A DNA stretch of 64,000 nt from the NCBI GenBank assembly GCA_947493195.1, contig CANLQG010000004.1, positions 270,001-334,000 on the forward strand, read 5' to 3'. Under the pieces are notes generated by a model. It worked only from the letters and a program-made list of their open reading frames with translations, did no database searches and was not told the origin of the DNA. Source of the DNA: an uncultured Sphingomonadaceae bacterium (GTDB lineage Bacteria; Pseudomonadota; Alphaproteobacteria; Sphingomonadales; Sphingomonadaceae). Positions 7,932 through 16,554 of the stretch are shown one piece after another. Made by a program: the position numbers and the translations under genes. Every line of letters begins with the position of its first letter. The first letter of the stretch is position 1.

Positions 7932-9137
7932 CTAATCCGGGCGGGGAATGGTGAACAAAAGCAGTGATGCCAGCCCCACCAGGACGGCAAGCACGACGAA
8001 CAATCCGGCGAAACCGAACACCGGCACCATTGCCAGCGTGAGGCCCGGCATCACCAGCGAAGGCACGGTGTTGGTGAGGTTGAACAGGCCGAGGTCGCGC
8101 CCGCGGTGCTGCGGGCGGGGCAGCACGCGCAGGGTCTGGGCAGTATGCAGCGCCAGGAAGATGGACGATGCTAGGCCGAACAGGCCATAGGCCAGCAATG
8201 CTAGGCGCAGCTCAGGCGCGCTCGCCATTCCCAGCAGCGCAAGGCCGGTCACGCTGGCGCAGATGGCCAGCGGCAGGATCGGACGGTTAGCACGGTCCGC
8301 CCAGCGGCCCACCACCAGCGTTGCCGGCACTGCCAGGAACAACACTACGCCGAACACCAGCGCGGCATGGTTGTCACCGATCGCGCCGGAGATGCTGCGC
8401 AGCCAGATATAGAGGTAGGCGAACAGCGCGGCCTCGGCGATCTGCACCAGCAGCCGCGCCAGCCACATGCGCACCACGATCCGGCGCGGGCGCGGGTCCC
8501 GTTCCGCCTGTTGCCGGGCGACAGGCTCCATCAGTTCCGGAAAGACCCGTGGCCGCCCGAACAGCAGCACCGGCAGCACGCACAGCGCCACCAGCGCGGC
8601 CACCACGACCAAGCGCATGTCAGCAGAGGCAAGACCCGGCAACGTCACAAGCGCGCCCGACGCCGCACCCAGCGCCGGGGCGAACGACAGGAATCCGCCC
8701 AGCGAGCCTTTCTGCCGGTCGGGCACGAAATCGCCTGCCATTGCCGCCAGCGGGGCCAGCATCATGTTCAGCGATACCTGCCACGCCACCAGCAGCACCA
8801 TCAGCGCAGCCAGCCCGTTGGCCATCGACATGGAAACCAGCAACGTACAGCTGAGCAGCAAGCCCGCCGCTATCCAGCCGCCGCGGTTGTGCGTGCGGTC
8901 CGACAGCCAGCCGAAGCCGATGTTGGCAAGGCTCGCGGCGATCGCTCCGACAAAGGCGCAATAGGCCAGCCAGCTGACATGCGCGTCATCGGCCATGGCT
9001 TCGACACGCACCGGCAAAAGGATGGTGAGGAACGGAACATAGGCCATCGCCCCTCCCGCTACGGCAAGTGCGTAGAGCAGCATGAAACGCAAGGGTTGTC
9101 GGTCGCCAGCGGCGTTGGCTGCGACCGGATCCATCAC
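7932..9137 (-). CDS. MFS transporter, maltose/oligosaccharide-permease-like
   Basis: 401-aa major facilitator protein with about twelve membrane segments and the loop-2 motif GFGWLSDRTHNRGG (consensus G-D-R family pattern). It lacks the FucP signature of the permease at 3937, so the two probably carry different sugars. The start overlaps the stop of the LacI gene by four bases (ATGA), showing translational coupling with that regulator. Position inside the glucan locus suggests import of glucose or short beta-glucans across the inner membrane; the substrate cannot be read from the sequence. Confidence 0.8.
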   Translation of the reverse strand: MMDPVAANAAGDRQPLRFMLLYALAVAGGAMAYVPFLTILLPVRVEAMADDAHVSWLAYCAFVGAIAASLANIGFGWLSDRTHNRGGWIAAGLLLSCTLLVSMSMANGLAALMVLLVAWQVSLNMMLAPLAAMAGDFVPDRQKGSLGGFLSFAPALGAASGALVTLPGLASADMRLVVVAALVALCVLPVLLFGRPRVFPELMEPVARQQAERDPRPRRIVVRMWLARLLVQIAEAALFAYLYIWLRSISGAIGDNHAALVFGVVLFLAVPATLVVGRWADRANRPILPLAICASVTGLALLGMASAPELRLALLAYGLFGLASSIFLALHTAQTLRVLPRPQHRGRDLGLFNLTNTVPSLVMPGLTLAMVPVFGFAGLFVVLAVLVGLASLLLFTIPRPD

Positions 9138-10189
9138 GGCAGCTTGGGCGGCCTCGCGACCGATGCCCGCTCCACCAGGCTGCCATCGACCACCACCGGC
9201 ATGGGCGGCAGTTCCTCGCCCCGCTGCGCCTTGATGAGCAATTCGACCGCGCGCGAAACCGTTTCCGCAACGGGCTGGTCTATCGCAGTGAGCGGCGGCT
9301 GGATGAAGCGCACGACCGGCGTGTTGTCGAAGCTGATGATCGACAGGTCGCCTGGCACCTTGAGACCCAATTCGTGGGCCACCTTGTTGGCGGCCATGGC
9401 CATCTGGTCGTTGCCCGCGATGATGGCCGTGGGCCGATCCCGGCGGGATAGCAGCTTGCGCGCCGCCGTATCGCCCGAGGCAAAGCTAAAATCGCCACGC
9501 TCGCACAGGTTGTCGGTCGGCAGACCGTGATCCTTCATCGCGGCCAGCCAGCCTTCCTGGCGCCACTCGCTGATGACGTATTCATCCGATCCGGCAATGA
9601 AAGCGATCCGCCGGTGTCCTTTCCCGAGCAGATACTCGGTCGCCATTCGCGCCAGCCTGTCGTCGCCCATGGTGATTGCCAGCCCGCCGTTCAGGCGTGC
9701 GCCGATCTTCACGTAAGGGACCTTGTGCTTGTCGAGCAGTGCGGTGATCAGCTTGTTCTCGCCATGCGGCGGGGTGAGGATCACACCGTCGGGCTGGAGC
9801 GAGGCAATGATGCTCTTGAGCTCGCGCTCGACATGGTCCGAATGGGTATCGAGCAGCTCGAAGATCAGGCGATAGCCGTATTCGGCGCATTTCAGCATGC
9901 CGCCCAGCAGCATCTGGTCGATCCAATCGCTCCCTTCGCGCGCGCGCCAGTCCTCGATCGTGCGATCGCGATCATTGAGCGCCAGGATCAGGTAGGAGCG
10001 CGATCCGCTCATCCGCTGCGCTGCGATGGAGGGGACGTAGCCCAGCTTGTCGATGGACGCCTGCACCCGCTTCTTCATCTCGGGGCGGACATTGGCTTCC
10101 TTGTTGATGACGCGGCTCACCGTCTGCAGCGACACGCCCGCGTCGGCGGCTACATGCTTGATAGTTACGGATTGTCGGCGGCGTGCCAT
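9134..10189 (-). CDS. LacI-family transcriptional regulator
   Basis: 351 aa. The N-terminal helix-turn-helix (VTIKHVAADAGVSLQTVSRV, about 8-27) and hinge helix (YVPSIAAQRM) are typical LacI features, followed by a periplasmic-binding-protein-like sugar sensor (about 65-335). Family members repress catabolic genes until a sugar binds. It is placed five bases after the GH16 stop and overlaps the downstream MFS gene, so it is embedded in the operon it probably controls. Three LacI-type palindromes occur at 7882, 14786 and 14809, upstream of the GH3 gene and the receptor gene. Effector unknown; glucose, cellobiose or laminaribiose are possible. Confidence 0.9.
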   Translation of the reverse strand: MARRRQSVTIKHVAADAGVSLQTVSRVINKEANVRPEMKKRVQASIDKLGYVPSIAAQRMSGSRSYLILALNDRDRTIEDWRAREGSDWIDQMLLGGMLKCAEYGYRLIFELLDTHSDHVERELKSIIASLQPDGVILTPPHGENKLITALLDKHKVPYVKIGARLNGGLAITMGDDRLARMATEYLLGKGHRRIAFIAGSDEYVISEWRQEGWLAAMKDHGLPTDNLCERGDFSFASGDTAARKLLSRRDRPTAIIAGNDQMAMAANKVAHELGLKVPGDLSIISFDNTPVVRFIQPPLTAIDQPVAETVSRAVELLIKAQRGEELPPMPVVVDGSLVERASVARPPKLP

Positions 10190-10194
10190 GATCG

Positions 10195-11196
10195 TCAGTT
10201 CTCGCTACAGCCTTGCCCGGTAGCGGCATCGGCATCGCATTTCCAGACGCGCACCCAGTCTATCTCCATCCGCTTGGGGAAACCTTCGCTGGAAACCCCG
10301 CCCGCCGCGCGTCCTTCTGGCAGGCGACCACCGACGGCGAGGTTCACAATAAGGTGGAATGGCTTGTCGAACGGGGCGTGGGGATCGCTGGTGGCCGTGG
10401 TGAACCAGTCGCTTGCCTGCGCCGTGGCGAAAGCCGTACCGTCGAATGTCCATGTGAAGCGGCCCTGTTCCCAGATCACGCCGTAGGTATGGAATTCATC
10501 GTCCAGCACCTGCGGCATGGAAACCTCGGTACCGTAATACTTGTTGTCCGGCCACTGACCGCCGAAATGCAACGTGCCGAGGATGGAGTTCTCGCCGCCC
10601 ACCTCGCAGCTATCGCACTCGACGCCAAGGTTCACGGCTTCGAGAATGTCGATCTCGCCCGATGCCGCCCACGAGCCATAGGCGCTGTCTTCGGGCAGCA
10701 TCCAGAAGGCCGGCCACACGCCCTGCCCCTGCGGAAGGCGCGCACGCATTTCGAACCGGCCATAGGTCCAGCTGGCGTTGCCTTGCGTAGTCAGCTTACC
10801 GGAGGTGAATGGCTTGGTCGCCCGTTCGCTGGTGTCGACACCCGCCGGGCCGAAACTGGCGGGCCACGCCGGCCCGGTGAAGTCTTCCTCGCGCGCGGTA
10901 ATCACCAGCAGGCCGTTCTCGATGCCAATGTTTTCGGGCCGCGCAGTGTAGCACTGGCGCTCTTCGTTGCCGCCACCCCAGCAATCCTCCAGCGCGTTCC
11001 ATCGCGCCGTGTCCAGCGTCGCTGCGTCGAATTCGTCCGACCATGCCAGTTGCCAGTTCCCCTGCTGCGCCGCAGGAGGTGTCGGCGGTGGTGGCGGAAG
11101 TGCGATGGAGGTGGTCTCCGACCCGCACGCCGACAAGGCAGCGATGGCGAGGGTGCACGCGGCGATGGCGCGCACGGGATAGGCGATTGGGTGCAT
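10195..11196 (-). CDS. Glycoside hydrolase family 16 lipoprotein, laminarinase-type
   Basis: 333 aa. A lipoprotein signal with lipobox LSAC (Cys 24) is followed by a proline-rich linker and the GH16 jelly-roll domain. The active-site motif GEIDILE gives nucleophile Glu 181, Asp 183 and acid/base Glu 186, the E-x-D-x-x-E pattern of bacterial endo-beta-1,3-glucanases; WPAFWMLPE and the LHFGGQWPDN segment agree. ATG at 11196 has AAGGA about seven bases upstream; the open frame extends to 11304 but that extension crosses the upstream terminator and lacks a signal. It begins the minus-strand run GH16, LacI, MFS, GH3, FucP. It is expected to cut laminarin-like glucan at the cell surface or in the periplasm. 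Confidence 0.9.
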   Translation of the reverse strand: MHPIAYPVRAIAACTLAIAALSACGSETTSIALPPPPPTPPAAQQGNWQLAWSDEFDAATLDTARWNALEDCWGGGNEERQCYTARPENIGIENGLLVITAREEDFTGPAWPASFGPAGVDTSERATKPFTSGKLTTQGNASWTYGRFEMRARLPQGQGVWPAFWMLPEDSAYGSWAASGEIDILEAVNLGVECDSCEVGGENSILGTLHFGGQWPDNKYYGTEVSMPQVLDDEFHTYGVIWEQGRFTWTFDGTAFATAQASDWFTTATSDPHAPFDKPFHLIVNLAVGGRLPEGRAAGGVSSEGFPKRMEIDWVRVWKCDADAATGQGCSEN

Positions 11197-11256
11197 CGAC
11201 TTTTCCTTGCTCTGACAGTCCACGGCGAAAGCTTGCCCCACCTGCCGCGAGAGGTA

Positions 11257-11296
11257 GAAAAAATGGGCCCCTGCGCAAGAGCACGCAGGAGCCCAT
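11257..11296 (-). terminator. Rho-independent terminator after the TonB receptor gene
   Basis: Read on the minus strand, a GC-rich hairpin (CGCAGG/CCTGCG core with ATGGGC/GCCCAT outer arms at 11263-11296) is followed directly by six T residues (complement of 11258-11263). It lies 31 bases after the receptor stop at 11328 and separates that gene from the GH16 start at 11196. Confidence 0.85.
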
Positions 11297-11327
11297 CTGG
11301 TCATCTCATCCGGAGGAGCTCCGACTT

Positions 11328-14300
11328 TTAGAAGTCGAAACGGACGAGGAAGGTAAAGCGGCGATCGTTGCGGAAGGCGGAACGGGTAACCCGCGTGCCG
11401 TCGTAATCGATCACCTGTGAGGTCTGGGTAACTTCATCGAGCAGGTTCACACCCTGCACACCGATCTTGATGGAATCGGTGAGCTCGTAGAAGATCGACG
11501 CGTCCAGCTGGCCCGTGGCTTCCTGCCAGATCGGCGAGAACGGGAAAATGTCGTCGCGCGGCGTGATCAGGAACTCGGACCGCCAGTTGTAGGCCGTGCG
11601 CAAGGCCAGCGGACCGCGCTCGTAGAACAGCGTGGCGTTGAGCGTGTGCTCCGAGATACCCTGCAGCGGCTGGCCGCTCACGAACGGGCTGCCGTTCAGC
11701 GGCGCGCCTGCGCCTGCCACCGAGGGCGAACCGATGCCGGAAATCAGCGGATTCGGGAAGTCGTCACCGTTCACATAGGTGTAGGTCAACTGGCTTCCCA
11801 GGCCGCCGAGCAGGCCCGGCAGGAAGTCATAGGTCTGCTGGTGGGCGATTTCGACGCCGTAGAGCGTGCCGCTGATATCGTTGGCCGGACCTTCGATGAT
11901 CACGTCCTGCGAGATGCCGCTGGGCGAGGTGTAGTTCACCACGCCGGTACCACGACTGACGATCCCGGTGATATCCTTCACAAAACCGGCAACGGTCAGC
12001 GAGCCGACGTCGTCGAAGTACCATTCGGCCGAGAGGTCGTAATTCCACGATTCCACCGGCAGCAGGTTGCGGTTGCCGGTCGAGATGCTGAGCAGCGGAC
12101 CCGATTCCACGCGGCCGCTGAAGCCCAGCACGCCGCCGGCGTTGAAAAGCTGCAGGTCGGGACGCGAGATACCCTTCGACACCGCCGCACGGATCACCCA
12201 GCCCGTGCCGCTATCCAGCCGCACGTTGAACGAAGGCAGCCAGTGATCGAAGGTGATGTCGCGGTCGTCGGGGATGGCCTCGCCAGTAAACAGCGAGGCG
12301 AATTCTGCCAGGCGTGCGCCGGACAGTTCGCAATAGCGGCGTTCCTGTCCGGTCGGAACCGGGGTCTGACACAGGGCCTGGATCTCTTCCACCTGCACCA
12401 CGCCATCGCCGTTGCCGCCGATGGAGGGATCGTCGAACTGGTTGGCCTGTGGGAAACCGACCAGTGCATCCGAGCTGACAGCGGTTTCGACGTAGCGAAC
12501 CCCGATGTTGCCGCCCAGCGACCAGCCGCTGCTGAAATCGTGGCCGAAATCGAGCCGGGCATAGGCCGCCTTGGTGACTTCCGCCACGCCGGAGATTTCC
12601 GGCGGACAGAACGGATCGCAGGCGATGACTTCGCCGGTTACCGGATTGGTATAGTTGCGGTCAGCCACACCCAGGTTGAAGCGTTCGGGCGACTGCGAGA
12701 AGGTGGCGATCTCGTCCCACTGTTCCTGTACGTCCCCCGCCAGGTAATCGGCGAGGAAATCGTCGCCGCCGTAGAACCATGCCTGTCCATTGGGGATGGG
12801 CGTTGCCGCCTCACCACGCTGGAAGCCATCGCCAAACGGATCACGCAGGTTGGAGTATTCCGGGAACTCGTCCGTGTAGGCGCCGCCCGCGATGGCGAAT
12901 TCCTGGTCGGGCAGTCCGGTATAGAAACGGCCCGGGGTATAGCCCGGTGCGCCCCACTCGTACGTGAGCGTTCCCGGAGCACCTGGCTGACAGCCGGGAC
13001 CGCCGCCACCGGGACCGCAACCCCCGCGGCCCGTCCACGGAGCCGACAGGTTGCCCCAGGTGCTGAAGTTGGTGTTGCGCGTCGTGCGCTCGCGGTCGGC
13101 CCAGCGTGCACCAAATGCAGCCTTGCGCAGGAAGCCTTCGCCGATGTCGTATTCGACGTCGCCGCGCAGCGTGTACATGTCACCGTCGTTCTGCTCGCGG
13201 CTGTCGAGGCCGAACCAGTAGTAGGTATAGAATCCGCTGGAAAAATAGTCGTCCGGCGCGCCGACCGGAGCGAGGAACTGGACGTTGGGCGTTGAACCCG
13301 TCAGATCGAGGTCGATGTCTGCCCAGGTGCTCAGGGCGCCGAAAACGGAATCGCGCGAAAGCTCGGACTGGACGACCTGACCCTCGAAGTTGAAGCGCAG
13401 GCGATCCGTCGCTTCGATAAACACGTCGATGGAATAGTCTTCCGTGACCGACTGGGTGTCACGCAGGAAGCGCAGCGAATCCACCGGAATACCGCCCAGG
13501 CCGAACGGTGTGGCATAAGGATCGCCGACGTTGTCAGTAAGGATGCCGGTCTGGAACAGACCATTCTCGTCATAGGTGAAGCTTGAGCCGGGGCGTGCGT
13601 CAGGCGAGGCGATGCCGTCGTCCATACGGCCGAGAAGGGCATATTCTTCGGTGAAGAACTTCGCTTCGGACCGCAGGTATTCGGCGGTCACCAGAAAGCG
13701 GCCATCGACGCTTTCGTACTGGACGATGCCCGAAATGGCTTCGCGCTCACGGTCGAGGTCGGTGGTGCGCACACCGGCGTACTGCGGGATGATAACCGAG
13801 CCTGCGGGCGGGAAGTTGCTCTCGTCGTAGTTCTGCACGTCGCCGAAACCGCCCGAGTTCACGTCGAACACGCGCAGGCAGCCGCCCGACAGGTCGGAAT
13901 TGCGGTAGCACGGATCGGCGACCTGCGAGGCGTCGGTGCGGCTCTTCAGTTCGGAATAGGAATAGGACAGCTGCAGTCCGAAGGTGCCGATCGCACTGTC
14001 GAACGTGTTCGAACCCAGGATGTTGAACGTGGGCGACCATTCGTCGCGCAGGTCACCGTAGTTCGCCTCGATCGAACCGGCGAGATTCAGGCCCGGATTG
14101 TCGAGCGGCTTGCGCGTCACGAGGTTCACGAGGCCCGCGATCTGGCCTTCGATCATGTCGGCGGTGGTGTTCTTGTAGACTTCCACGCGGCCAACCAGTT
14201 CGGGCGATACATCCTCGAAGCTGAGACTGCGGCCGCCGGTGGCGGAGAAAATGTCGCGCCCGTTCAGTTCCGAGCGCACATAGGGCAAGCCGCGAATGAT

Positions 14301-14690
14301 GACGCCGGTACCCTCGACCGAGAAACGGTCGGGGTCGGAAGTCTTCTCGAACCGGCCGATGTTGACGCCGGGAACGCGTTGCAGCGCTTCGGTAACGGAT
14401 CGGTCGGGCAGCGCGCCGACATCCTCGGCGGTGATCACGTCGACGACGGTGTCGGCGTTTTCCTTGAAGTTCTGGGCAGTCTGGAGCGAAGCGCGGAAGC
14501 CGCTGACGACGATGACGTTTTCGGGATCGAGCACCGCTTCGCCCGTTTCCTGCTCCATCTCCTCTTCAACGGTGTCCTGCGCAAGGGCAGCGTTGCTGGC
14601 CAGCATGCACAAGGCGAGACCAGATACACCGGCCAGCGCGCGGGCGCGGCGACCGAAGGCTACTTTTCCACTATCGATTCGAGCTGACAC
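11328..14690 (-). CDS. TonB-dependent receptor of the glucan locus
   Basis: 1120-aa outer-membrane receptor. A signal peptide (RRARALAGVSGLALCMLASN, cleavage after ALA-Q) precedes a TonB-box-like VIVVSG, a plug domain (ADTVVDVITAEDVGALPDRS to about 230) and a long 22-strand barrel ending in aromatic FLVRFDF. Plug landmarks such as ALQRVPGVNIGR and GLPYVRSELNGRD identify the carbohydrate-type TonB receptors common in sphingomonads and Caulobacter. GTG at 14690 is chosen because AGGGGAGA lies seven bases upstream; the open frame to 14783 runs up against the operator and adds residues before the signal peptide. Two LacI-type palindromes lie upstream. Import of glucan oligosaccharides is inferred from neighbours. 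Confidence 0.88.
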   Translation of the reverse strand: MSARIDSGKVAFGRRARALAGVSGLALCMLASNAALAQDTVEEEMEQETGEAVLDPENVIVVSGFRASLQTAQNFKENADTVVDVITAEDVGALPDRSVTEALQRVPGVNIGRFEKTSDPDRFSVEGTGVIIRGLPYVRSELNGRDIFSATGGRSLSFEDVSPELVGRVEVYKNTTADMIEGQIAGLVNLVTRKPLDNPGLNLAGSIEANYGDLRDEWSPTFNILGSNTFDSAIGTFGLQLSYSYSELKSRTDASQVADPCYRNSDLSGGCLRVFDVNSGGFGDVQNYDESNFPPAGSVIIPQYAGVRTTDLDREREAISGIVQYESVDGRFLVTAEYLRSEAKFFTEEYALLGRMDDGIASPDARPGSSFTYDENGLFQTGILTDNVGDPYATPFGLGGIPVDSLRFLRDTQSVTEDYSIDVFIEATDRLRFNFEGQVVQSELSRDSVFGALSTWADIDLDLTGSTPNVQFLAPVGAPDDYFSSGFYTYYWFGLDSREQNDGDMYTLRGDVEYDIGEGFLRKAAFGARWADRERTTRNTNFSTWGNLSAPWTGRGGCGPGGGGPGCQPGAPGTLTYEWGAPGYTPGRFYTGLPDQEFAIAGGAYTDEFPEYSNLRDPFGDGFQRGEAATPIPNGQAWFYGGDDFLADYLAGDVQEQWDEIATFSQSPERFNLGVADRNYTNPVTGEVIACDPFCPPEISGVAEVTKAAYARLDFGHDFSSGWSLGGNIGVRYVETAVSSDALVGFPQANQFDDPSIGGNGDGVVQVEEIQALCQTPVPTGQERRYCELSGARLAEFASLFTGEAIPDDRDITFDHWLPSFNVRLDSGTGWVIRAAVSKGISRPDLQLFNAGGVLGFSGRVESGPLLSISTGNRNLLPVESWNYDLSAEWYFDDVGSLTVAGFVKDITGIVSRGTGVVNYTSPSGISQDVIIEGPANDISGTLYGVEIAHQQTYDFLPGLLGGLGSQLTYTYVNGDDFPNPLISGIGSPSVAGAGAPLNGSPFVSGQPLQGISEHTLNATLFYERGPLALRTAYNWRSEFLITPRDDIFPFSPIWQEATGQLDASIFYELTDSIKIGVQGVNLLDEVTQTSQVIDYDGTRVTRSAFRNDRRFTFLVRFDF

Positions 14691-14770
14691 TGACTGCTCT
14701 CCCCTCTGATTCACCGCTGTTTTCGCGGCGATATCGCACAAAGTCCAAGGCGCCACACTGGCACTGCACC

Positions 14771-14784
14771 CTTGGCATACCAAG
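14771..14784. repeat. Short inverted repeat in the receptor leader
   Basis: CTTGGCATACCAAG is a 5-bp inverted repeat with a four-base centre, directly beside the LacI-type palindrome at 14786. It could extend the operator or be part of the core promoter; nothing more can be said. Confidence 0.35.
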
Positions 14785-14785
14785 A

Positions 14786-14801
14786 TTGTGAGCGTTCACA
14801 A
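14786..14801. promoter_or_regulatory. LacI-family operator-like palindrome upstream of TonB receptor
   Basis: TTGTGAGCGTTCACAA is a 16-bp palindrome with a single mismatch and the central CG of LacI-family operators. It lies 96 bases upstream of the receptor start, in the divergent region shared with the halogenase gene. Confidence 0.7.
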
Positions 14802-14808
14802 TAGCAAA

Positions 14809-14824
14809 AAATGAACGTTCCCAT
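14809..14824. promoter_or_regulatory. Second, weaker LacI-type palindrome in the divergent region
   Basis: AAATGAACGTTCCCAT keeps the GAACGTTC core of the neighbouring site, centred 23 bp from it; the outer arms are poorer. Two sites about two helical turns apart suggest cooperative binding between receptor and halogenase genes. The remainder of 14825-14954 is AT-richer promoter DNA with a TGTAAC element at 14839. Confidence 0.5.
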
Positions 14825-14954
14825 TTGTCGGTGCGTAGTGTAACATTTTTGCATTACTCCCTTCTCGGCCCAGAGCATCACGGCCTTTTGGACGGGTTTT
14901 GCGAAGGCGGGGGAACAGCGCTAGAGCGGGCGCAACGGGATTGGCGAGAGAGCT

Positions 14955-16469
14955 ATGGCGATAGAGAAGATTGTGATTGTCGGCGGCGGTACCGCCGGTT
15001 GGATGGCCGCTGCGCCGCTATCGCGCATGATACAAGGCGACCGCGAACTGTCGGTTACGCTGGTCGAATCCGAGGCCATCGGCACAGTCGGCGTGGGCGA
15101 GGCGACGATCCCGCCGTTCCGTGATTTCAATCAGGCGCTGGAAATCAGCGACCGCGAAATGCTCAGCAACGTGCAGGGAACCTTCAAATTGGGCATCCAG
15201 TTCGAGAACTGGGGCGCGAAGGGCGACAGGTACATCCACCCCTTCGGCAATTACGGCTATACCATCGGCGGGCTTTCCTTCCACCAGGTGTGGCACCATA
15301 TGAAGAAGCTGGGCGACAATCGCCCTATCCAGGCGTTCAATGTGGAAACCATGGCCGCCTATTTCGGGCGCTTCATGCGTTCGGAAGATACCCAGCGCGA
15401 CGACCTGCCGCCGGTCAATTACGCCTTTCACCTCGATGCCGGGCAGTATGCGAAATTCCTGCGCCGCTATGCCGAGGCACGCGGCGTGGTGCGCAAGGAA
15501 GGCAAGGTCTGCGACGTCTCGCTCGACGGGGAAAGCGGCGATGTCACCTCCATCACTCTGGAGGACGGCAGCGTGATCGACGGTGACCTGTTCATCGACT
15601 GCTCCGGTTTTCGCGGCCTGCTGATCGAGCAGACGCTGGAAACAGGTTACGAGGACTGGACCCACTGGCTGCCGTGCAATCGCGCCGTGGCCCTGCCCTG
15701 CAACCGCGACGACGGTTCGCCGCCGCCGCCCTTCACCCGTGCCATCGCGCACGACGCGGGCTGGCAGTGGCAGGTGCCGCTGCAGCACCGCAACGGCAAC
15801 GGCCACGTCTATTGCGATGCCTTCATGTCCGCCGAGGAGGCTACCGATATCCTCGTGAACAACCTGGCTGGCAAACCCACCGCAGACCCCAATCACCTGC
15901 GTTTCGTCACCGGAAGGCGCAAGAAGTTCTGGAATAGGAACGTTGTGGCGCTGGGCCTCTCGGCGGGCTTCATGGAGCCGCTGGAGTCCACCTCCATCCA
16001 CCTGATCAACACCGGCATTAACAAGCTGATCGCCATGCTCAACCTGGACGGGATCACCGAGGCGACGCGCAACACCTTCAACCGGCTGACCGGCAAGGAA
16101 TACGCTCGCATTCGCGACTTCCTAATCCTGCATTACAACGCCACAAGCCGCGACGACACCGAGTTCTGGAACTACTGCCGCACGATGAGCGTGCCCGACA
16201 GCCTGACCGAGAAGGTAGAGCTGTTCCGCGCCAGCGGCCAGATCTTCCGCGAGGAGGATGAGCTGTTCACGGAGACCAGCTGGGCCGCGGTGATGATGGG
16301 CCAGGGCATTCCGATGCAGGGCAACATCGCCATGACGAGCACCCTGGAACACGGCAAGACGAAGAGCGAGCTGGACGAGATCGAAAAATCGATCCGCTAT
16401 TTCGTCCAGCACATGCCCCCGCACGCGGAATACATCGCCAAATATTGCCCCGCACCGCCAATATCGTAG
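14955..16469 (+). CDS. Flavin-dependent tryptophan-halogenase family protein
   Basis: 504 aa, normal for the family. It shows the FAD-binding GGGTAGWMAA (10-19), the catalytic lysine K78 in TFKLGIQF, the W-x-W-x-V-P form of the WxWxIP motif (GWQWQVP, about 269-275) that blocks monooxygenase activity, and the PLEST segment with the active-site glutamate (E344). All residues needed for hypohalous-acid chemistry are therefore present. Family knowledge: related genes in sphingomonads and Brevundimonas lie beside TonB receptors, and characterised examples brominate indoles in vitro, but their natural substrates are unknown. It diverges from the glucan receptor across the operator region; GAGAGAG is the ribosome-binding site. 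No flavin reductase is encoded nearby. Confidence 0.88.
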   Translation: MAIEKIVIVGGGTAGWMAAAPLSRMIQGDRELSVTLVESEAIGTVGVGEATIPPFRDFNQALEISDREMLSNVQGTFKLGIQFENWGAKGDRYIHPFGNYGYTIGGLSFHQVWHHMKKLGDNRPIQAFNVETMAAYFGRFMRSEDTQRDDLPPVNYAFHLDAGQYAKFLRRYAEARGVVRKEGKVCDVSLDGESGDVTSITLEDGSVIDGDLFIDCSGFRGLLIEQTLETGYEDWTHWLPCNRAVALPCNRDDGSPPPPFTRAIAHDAGWQWQVPLQHRNGNGHVYCDAFMSAEEATDILVNNLAGKPTADPNHLRFVTGRRKKFWNRNVVALGLSAGFMEPLESTSIHLINTGINKLIAMLNLDGITEATRNTFNRLTGKEYARIRDFLILHYNATSRDDTEFWNYCRTMSVPDSLTEKVELFRASGQIFREEDELFTETSWAAVMMGQGIPMQGNIAMTSTLEHGKTKSELDEIEKSIRYFVQHMPPHAEYIAKYCPAPPIS

Positions 16470-16554
16470 GCGCTGCGAAATTGGCACGCCGATGTCATAG
16501 ATCGGTCATGCAGTCTTGGCAGTTACCGGTCCGACATTCACCGGGCCGGGGCAT

